Source: Acidobacterium sp. S8 (GTDB taxonomy: Bacteria; Acidobacteriota; Terriglobia; Terriglobales; Acidobacteriaceae). From it: a stretch of 64,000 nucleotides of DNA. The notes beneath the pieces are model-generated. The model did not search any database, was not told the DNA's origin, and saw only the letters and a list, made by a program, of their open reading frames with translations. The stretch covers positions 345,508 to 409,507 of the forward strand of contig NZ_LMUM01000034.1 in NCBI RefSeq assembly GCF_009765985.1. The letters run 5' to 3'. The position numbers and the translations under genes are program-made. Positions 59,306 to 64,000 of this stretch are shown one piece after another; the first letter of the stretch is position 1; every line of letters starts with the position of its first letter.

Positions 59306-60931
59306 TTAGAACGGATTCAGCTTGTCCAGACCCTTCTTCTTTTTCTTGGTGGAAGATTCCTTGCTCTTGTCGACCGGAACATTTGGATTCTTCTTACCGT
59401 TCGTCGTGCCCGTCTGAACCTGTGCTGGCGCGCTTCCGGCCTTGACGTCATTGACCTGGTCGGCAGCTTCGGCCGGCTTATCGACCGGCGGCAGGGCCGT
59501 ATTGGTGTTTGCCGGAGGTCCAACCGGTTGCAGGCCATATTCAGCACCTGGATTGGCTGGTGCAGCGGGCGCAGCCTCATTCCCAGGCGCAGCCTCATTG
59601 CCGGTCGGCGCAGCAGGAACCGCCTCACTTCCCGTAACTCCGCCCGAATTGGCGCCAGGGTTCACAATCTCCACGCTGGTGGAGTTGCCGCCGCTGTTCC
59701 CCGAGGGAATGGCTTCCATCTCGACCGCATTGCCCGTGTTCGAACCTGCAGCGTATGCGCCAGCACTGGCTCCTGTCCCTACTGCCGCGGCGGAAGCCGT
59801 CGTTGCTCCACCGCCATAGCTCGGACCTGCAGGCAGTGGCTGGCTTTTCAAAGCAGCGTTGAACATGGCTACTGTGCTATTGCGCACGTCTGGAGCGGTC
59901 GTTTGGGGGGTATCTGTGAGCGCAGGCTCGCCTACGCGCGCCGCGCGTACGGTGGATGGGCCAGGCTTAACCAGCAGCATGGCACGATCCTTCAGCTTTA
60001 CTGAGGTCCGGCTGCCTTCTTCTGCCTCGCTTTCGGCAAGCTGCTCCTGGGTCGGTTCCGGCACCGGACGACCCATGGCAATCAGGCGATCCTTCGCGTC
60101 TTCCACATGCGGAGCCATTGCGTATCGCGTCACGACGCGGTCATAGGCATCGGCGGCGCGATCATTGTAGGCCTTCACCAGCTCGACCTTCGCCTTCGGA
60201 GGCAGGTTCAGCCTTTCGGCGGTCTGCGCCTGGGTAACGTATGCGTCACCCAGCGTAATCAGCGTCTGATCGCTGTGGCTGAAGAGCGGATAGCTGTCGG
60301 CTACAGTCTGCAGGCGGGCAATCGTTGCGGGCCAGTTCTCGTGCGAGGCATAAAACTGCCCTACCTCGAATTGACGCTGTGCCAGAACCTCCTGCACATC
60401 ACGCAGCCGCTGCTTGGCACGCGGCACCAGCGGAGAATCGGGGAACTGCTGCAGCATCTGCCGGTATTCCTGCTCGGCATGCATCACATTCTGAGCGTCG
60501 CGGTCCGGCTTGGCCATCTGTTGGTAATAGATGTCGCCGACCTTCATCTGCGCTTCGGCTGCTTCCGGCGTGTTGGGGAAGAAGGTGATGAAGTCCTTAT
60601 ATTCCTGCTCCGCCTGCGTCAGCGCAGCCGATCCGCCTTCCTTGTACCAGGTGTCGCCCACGGCGAGCTTGGCGCGCATCGCGTATTCGGTATCCGGATA
60701 GGTGTTGAGCAGCGTCTGCAGGTCCAGACGGGCCACGTCATACTTGCCCTTCTTCATGGCCTTCATGGCCTTGTCGAAGAGCTCTTTATCCGGCTGCTTA
60801 GAGTTCACGTTGGCTAGCGGATTGGCGCTCAGGTCCGTCTGCTTCTTCTTTTTCTTACTCGCGGCGTTGGCGCAGGGCACCATGGCCAGACAGAGGCAAA
60901 CAGCCGAGACTTGGGTAACAAAACGATTCAT
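59306..60931 (-). CDS. BamD/YfiO-like TPR protein with long low-complexity C terminus
   Basis: 541 aa, exported (signal peptide ends near VPCANAAS; no standard lipobox). Residues about 45-280 form TPR repeats as in outer-membrane assembly factor BamD: KAMKKGKYDVARLDLQTLLN, KDFITFFPNTPEAAEAQMKV, YRQMLQQFPDSPLVPRAKQR, RLQTVADSYPLFSHSDQTLI. From about 330 on it is a low-complexity region rich in Ala, Pro, Gly and Asn, with repeats such as GNEAAPGNEAAPAAPA, ending in a Lys-rich KKKKKGLDKLNPF. The tail is far longer than in ordinary BamD (about 245 aa in total). Confidence 0.82.
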   Translation of the reverse strand: MNRFVTQVSAVCLCLAMVPCANAASKKKKKQTDLSANPLANVNSKQPDKELFDKAMKAMKKGKYDVARLDLQTLLNTYPDTEYAMRAKLAVGDTWYKEGGSAALTQAEQEYKDFITFFPNTPEAAEAQMKVGDIYYQQMAKPDRDAQNVMHAEQEYRQMLQQFPDSPLVPRAKQRLRDVQEVLAQRQFEVGQFYASHENWPATIARLQTVADSYPLFSHSDQTLITLGDAYVTQAQTAERLNLPPKAKVELVKAYNDRAADAYDRVVTRYAMAPHVEDAKDRLIAMGRPVPEPTQEQLAESEAEEGSRTSVKLKDRAMLLVKPGPSTVRAARVGEPALTDTPQTTAPDVRNSTVAMFNAALKSQPLPAGPSYGGGATTASAAAVGTGASAGAYAAGSNTGNAVEMEAIPSGNSGGNSTSVEIVNPGANSGGVTGSEAVPAAPTGNEAAPGNEAAPAAPANPGAEYGLQPVGPPANTNTALPPVDKPAEAADQVNDVKAGSAPAQVQTGTTNGKKNPNVPVDKSKESSTKKKKKGLDKLNPF

Positions 60932-60949
60932 AACACCTCAAAAACCTTT

Positions 60950-60970
60950 GCGGCTCAAAAGGACAGCCGC
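60950..60970 (-). terminator. Weak hairpin between rpe and BamD-like genes
   Basis: GCGGCT (60950-60955) and AGCCGC (60965-60970) can pair over a 9-base loop. On the minus strand the stem is followed by AAAGGTTTTTGAGG, which also serves as the ribosome-binding region of the BamD-like gene. It may be a weak terminator or attenuator between the two. Confidence 0.35.
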
Positions 60971-60980
60971 GACCTGATTC

Positions 60981-61667
60981 CTATGCTACTCCCCAGCTTT
61001 CCAGTTCGGCAGCTTTCTGGGCAGCAGCGAGCAGTTTGCGGGCATTCTGTTCGGCATGGCCGCCATCGAACACGGCACTTCCGGCCACCAGCAGCTCGCC
61101 TCCATTTTCGACGACTGCCGCGATGGTATCGTGAGCCACGCCGCCATCTACTTCAATCCTATAGCTCAGCCCCAGTTCCTGGCGAAGTTCTTTGAGCTGC
61201 CGCATCTTGGTCAGCGAGTAGGGAATAAATTTTTGTCCCCCGAAACCGGGATTCACGCTCATCACCAGCACATGGTGCACCATGCCGAGAATCGGCCGCA
61301 GCAGCGAAACTTCGGTCGCCGGATTGATCACCACCCCCGGCTGCATTCCGTGCTGAGCAATCAGCTCCAGGGTCCGGTGCAGATGCCGGCAGGCTTCGTA
61401 ATGCACGCTTACCCAGTCAGCCCCTGCATCCGCGAAGGCGGGAATAAAATTGTCCGGATTTTCGATCATCAGGTGGCAATCGAGCGGCAACTTAGTCACC
61501 TTGCGCAGCGACTTTACCACCGGCGGTCCCAGGGTGATATTGGGCACAAAATGCCCATCCATCACATCCACGTGGATGGCCGTGCCGCCGCCCCGCTCCG
61601 CAGCAGCAACTTCATCTGCGAGGTGCGCAAAATCCGAAGAAAGTATGGATGGAAGCAGCTCGACCAT
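60981..61667 (-). CDS. rpe: Ribulose-phosphate 3-epimerase
   Basis: Interconverts ribulose-5-phosphate and xylulose-5-phosphate in the pentose phosphate pathway. 228 aa TIM barrel. PSILSSDFAHL, HVDVMDGHFVPNITLGP (metal His and catalytic Asp), DCHLMIENPDNFI, VMSVNPGFGGQKFI, and VDGGVAHDTIAAVVENGGEL with the second catalytic Asp. Complete. The first 49 bp downstream hold a weak hairpin before the BamD-like gene. Confidence 0.96.
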   Translation of the reverse strand: MVELLPSILSSDFAHLADEVAAAERGGGTAIHVDVMDGHFVPNITLGPPVVKSLRKVTKLPLDCHLMIENPDNFIPAFADAGADWVSVHYEACRHLHRTLELIAQHGMQPGVVINPATEVSLLRPILGMVHHVLVMSVNPGFGGQKFIPYSLTKMRQLKELRQELGLSYRIEVDGGVAHDTIAAVVENGGELLVAGSAVFDGGHAEQNARKLLAAAQKAAELESWGVA

Positions 61668-61872
61668 GACACCGTCAGTGTATCAAGTTCAGCGTATGCA
61701 CGGCCTTGACCGTCTTCGTATTTCATAGAAATCACGCACTTCGCCGGAGAATGATTCCGTCGCCATCTCCGCTCCTCCGGCGCTAAAAAATCTGTAACGG
61801 CATTCAGCCGCCATCCACTACAATTACGCTCTCCTCCACCATGATGAAATCCACGTGTTTGCGGAGAAGTCC

Positions 61873-62988
61873 ATGAGCAAGAACATCGTCCTCTGCTGCG
61901 ACGGCACCGGCAACGACTTTCACGACCCCAGCACAAACTCAAACGTCGTCAAGCTCTACGGAACGCTGAAAATTAATCAGGAGCAGTTCGGCTATTACCA
62001 TCCCGGCGTCGGAACCATGGGGTCGCCAAAGGCTCGCGGCTGGTTTGAACAGCAGGCATCGCGCATCTGGGGACTCGCCACCGGCGCCGGTCTTCTCGAC
62101 AATGTGGGCGACGCCTATCGTTACCTGATGAACACCTACGCGGATGGCGACCGGATTTACATTTTCGGATTCAGCCGTGGAGCCTACACTGCCCGGGCCA
62201 TTGCCAGTGTGCTGCATGTTTTTGGGCTTTGTTGCGCGGGGAACGAAGGGCTGATTCCTTACATTCTTCGCATGTATGCGCAGCGCAGCCGCCAGGAGAA
62301 GCGCAAAAAGGCTACTTTCGATTCAGAAAACGCCTTTAAGCAAACTTTTTCTCATAAAAACGAAGTTAATGTGCATTTTTGCGGAGTATGGGACACGGTC
62401 AGCTCGTATGGCTGGGTCTATTCGCCCATCAACCTGCCCTATGCCGGCCGCAATCCTATTATTCTTACCGGACGCCACGCCATCTCCATTCATGAGCGGC
62501 GCTGCTACTACCACGACAACCTATGGGGGCACCCATTTCCCGGACAAGACCTGCGCCAGGTTTGGTTTTCCGGCGTCCACTCTGATATCGGCGGCAGCTA
62601 TTTCGAATCTGAAAGTGGCCTGTCGAAGATCTCTCTCGAATGGATGCTGGTCGAGGCAGAAAAGGCCGGTCTGCTGATTGATAGTGAGAAGGTGCAGCGA
62701 ATCCTCGGACGAGATAACGCTCCCGGCGAGATGCCATATGCCGCACCGGACGCGAATGCTGATCTCCACACCTCGCTGCAGGGGGCCTGGTGGATACCGG
62801 AATTCCTGCCAGAGCGGAATCCTCACACGAAAGGCAGCACGTGGCGCTGGCCTCTGGGCCACTACCGGATCATTCCGGAGAACTCCGTCATTCACGAAAG
62901 CGTATTTCAGGGCAAATGGAAGCCGGAGAGCCCGCCCCCGCACTCGATCGAACCGTGGGTGCCATATCCGCATCCGGCTACCCAATAA
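61873..62988 (+). CDS. DUF2235 alpha/beta-hydrolase-like protein
   Basis: 371 aa. N-terminal KNIVLCCDGTGNDF and the nucleophile-elbow motif FGFSRGAYTARAIAS (Gly-Phe-Ser-Arg-Gly) define DUF2235, with a second acidic motif VHSDIGGSYFESESGLS. Relatives include phospholipase effectors of type VI secretion, but also stand-alone proteins; no secretion gene is nearby here, so the role is open. ATG 61873 has GGAG six bases upstream and begins the conserved domain; an in-frame GTG at 61855 is less likely. Confidence 0.87.
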   Translation: MSKNIVLCCDGTGNDFHDPSTNSNVVKLYGTLKINQEQFGYYHPGVGTMGSPKARGWFEQQASRIWGLATGAGLLDNVGDAYRYLMNTYADGDRIYIFGFSRGAYTARAIASVLHVFGLCCAGNEGLIPYILRMYAQRSRQEKRKKATFDSENAFKQTFSHKNEVNVHFCGVWDTVSSYGWVYSPINLPYAGRNPIILTGRHAISIHERRCYYHDNLWGHPFPGQDLRQVWFSGVHSDIGGSYFESESGLSKISLEWMLVEAEKAGLLIDSEKVQRILGRDNAPGEMPYAAPDANADLHTSLQGAWWIPEFLPERNPHTKGSTWRWPLGHYRIIPENSVIHESVFQGKWKPESPPPHSIEPWVPYPHPATQ

Positions 62989-62996
62989 ACCATGCC

Positions 62997-63036
62997 GGGT
63001 GCCCCATCCTTTCGCGTAATTGGCGAAAGGGTGGGA
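62997..63036. repeat. Palindromic repeat, GGGTGCCCCA family (copy 2)
   Basis: Begins GGGTGCCCCATCCTTTCGCG and ends GGCGAAAGGGTGGGAG; arms CCATCCTTTCGC and GCGAAAGGGTGG pair with one mismatch. Same family as 34588-34630. It lies between the DUF2235 gene and the convergent cupin gene and may act as a terminator for both. Confidence 0.7.
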
Positions 63037-63053
63037 GAGCAGTAACGGTCAAT

Positions 63054-63641
63054 CTACGCATGCCGCCAAAGCTGTAGCAGAGCCCCAGCCCCACCATCCA
63101 CAGGGTCAGACTTGGGAAAGGGAAGCATTTTCATGCGCAGCGACGCCTCTTCGGAAGGCGCGCTCCGGCATATATCCCAGTTCTGCTGCGGCGGATACGC
63201 CCCTACGACCAGAAAATCCGGGCTCGCGGAGAGCTTACAGTGGCCCGTTCCCGCCGGAAGCACCGCAACGTCTCCAGCTCGAACGGTGATTTCATGGCCG
63301 TTCTCGCCGCCAAGCATCAGGTGCGCCTCGCCTCCGGCAAAACCCAGCACTTCATGCGCCGTCGAATGGTAGTGGTGAAAATCGTAGACCCCATTACGCC
63401 ATTGCGGCGGCCAGCCATTGCGTAGAAATGCAGCCTCGAAACGAGCTGCAGGATCGGCCCCTTCGGTTGAAATCACGCGGCGATAAAGCAGAACAGGCAG
63501 GTGCTCGTTATTCGGCATCCACCCGTTGCGCGAGAGCTGCAGAGTCTCTGGCTTCGATGTGACGGCAAAGCCGGAACTGGCCGACGACAAGCCGAGTCCG
63601 GCAAGCAGCGTGTTGAATCTGCGTCGGTCCAGATTGGTCAT
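63054..63641 (-). CDS. Cupin-domain protein with Tat-like leader
   Basis: 195 aa. N terminus [20 protein letters not shown] has a twin-Arg pattern followed by a hydrophobic stretch. The cupin (about 85-150) shows [25 protein letters not shown] with His/Glu metal ligands and [19 protein letters not shown]. Resembles YjlB-type single cupins. Probably a periplasmic metalloprotein; activity unknown. Confidence 0.82.
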   Translation of the reverse strand: MTNLDRRRFNTLLAGLGLSSASSGFAVTSKPETLQLSRNGWMPNNEHLPVLLYRRVISTEGADPAARFEAAFLRNGWPPQWRNGVYDFHHYHSTAHEVLGFAGGEAHLMLGGENGHEITVRAGDVAVLPAGTGHCKLSASPDFLVVGAYPPQQNWDICRSAPSEEASLRMKMLPFPKSDPVDGGAGALLQLWRHA

Positions 63642-63812
63642 AACAATTGGATGCTCTGTCTATTGCGGGGGGAACACTGTTCGCCAGTCGCTCTTCATAT
63701 CCACCACCAGCCAGTGCTTCGCAGTCGCCTCGTCGAGAGGCGTAGTGAGCTGCCTGACGGATGAATTCCGGTCATACGCAGCTTTGCGGGCAACATACCT
63801 GAGCCGAAACGG

Positions 63813-64000
63813 TTACTTCTTTTTCAACTCTGAAGCATACTCCATCGACCAGATCGCCCCTGGGCGCATATACATGCTGGCGCGGTACATGCCGTCCTCG
63901 TCATAAGCTTCAGGCGTACGGAAAAAGTATCCGCGGTCGCGCCAGACCACGTTGTAGACACCCTGCGCCGTTTTATAAGCCTCATCGCGGAGCCCTTCGG
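63813..64000 (-). CDS. GH116-like glycosidase, C-terminal end only (cut by window)
   Basis: The last 61 codons of a minus-strand gene that enters from the right. RGYFFRTPEAYDEDGMYRAS and MYMRPGAIWSMEYA match the C-terminal part of GH116 (non-lysosomal glucosylceramidase/beta-glucosidase) catalytic barrels. Stop TAA at 63813-63815. Most of the enzyme and its catalytic residues lie outside the window, so the call rests on this segment only. Confidence 0.7.
   Translation of the reverse strand, partial: EGLRDEAYKTAQGVYNVVWRDRGYFFRTPEAYDEDGMYRASMYMRPGAIWSMEYASELKKK

Overview
The window is a GC-rich, densely packed bacterial chromosome segment with no rRNA, tRNA, CRISPR, prophage or plasmid signal. 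The organism is most likely a member of the Acidobacteriota (Terriglobia/Acidobacteriaceae type). This is an inference from the 'Acidobacterial duplicated orphan permease' type protein at 18385-20808, the rich glycoside-hydrolase content, the Gram-negative lipid A/KDO genes, and several small proteins that look specific to that group.

Layout. 1-3051: end of an assimilatory sulfate block (cysN, cysH, TauE/SafE permease). 3115-7185: exported GH29 fucosidase and GH3 glycosidase with overlapping 3' ends. 7298-18142: a sugar-acid catabolic block. lutABC (L-lactate oxidation) runs head-on into a seven-gene minus-strand fucose operon: GH29, Gfo/Idh dehydrogenase, an unknown 69-aa protein, SDR, L-fuconate dehydratase, FAH-family hydrolase, FucP-like permease. 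A divergent IclR regulator and a 20-bp perfect palindrome stand at its head. The logic is coherent: fucosidases release L-fucose, FucP imports it, the non-phosphorylative pathway cleaves it to pyruvate plus L-lactate, and LutABC oxidises the lactate. 18385-31128: mixed housekeeping and accessory genes (orphan permease, exported protein of unknown function, peroxiredoxin-like protein, ffh, SDR, DUF4230, pyrG, moaA, a zinc-ribbon protein, GNAT). 31184-35753: electron-transfer flavoprotein system (etfB, a small membrane protein, etfA, ETF-QO), interrupted by palindromic repeats and a frameshifted GIY-YIG gene. 35832-43311: M20 peptidase, kdsC, zinc-ribbon and basic small proteins, der, dinG, queD, queE. 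43468-48825: lipid A/inner-core assembly (waaA, lpxK, GT9 heptosyltransferase, ICMT-like methyltransferase, DUF3108). 48827-59192: a long minus-strand run valS-nadC-birA-coaX-unknown-rlmD-comEC-unknown. 59306-64000: BamD-like TPR protein, rpe, DUF2235 protein, Tat-type cupin protein, and the C-terminal end of a probable GH116 enzyme.

Two families of dispersed imperfect palindromes are visible. One (GTCATTCTGA...GAAGAATC) lies near 26.3, 33.0-33.5 and 43.4 kb. The other (GGGTGCCCCA...TTTCGCG...GCGAAAGGGTGGGAGA) lies at 34.6 and 63.0 kb. Best leads: the fucose-to-lactate cassette with two pathway steps not accounted for and an unknown coupled 69-aa protein; the repeat-flanked GIY-YIG remnant; and a type III pantothenate kinase whose first metal/ATP motif lacks the usual Asp. 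No defence system or secondary-metabolite cluster was seen. All assignments are by reading the sequence; no database search was run.
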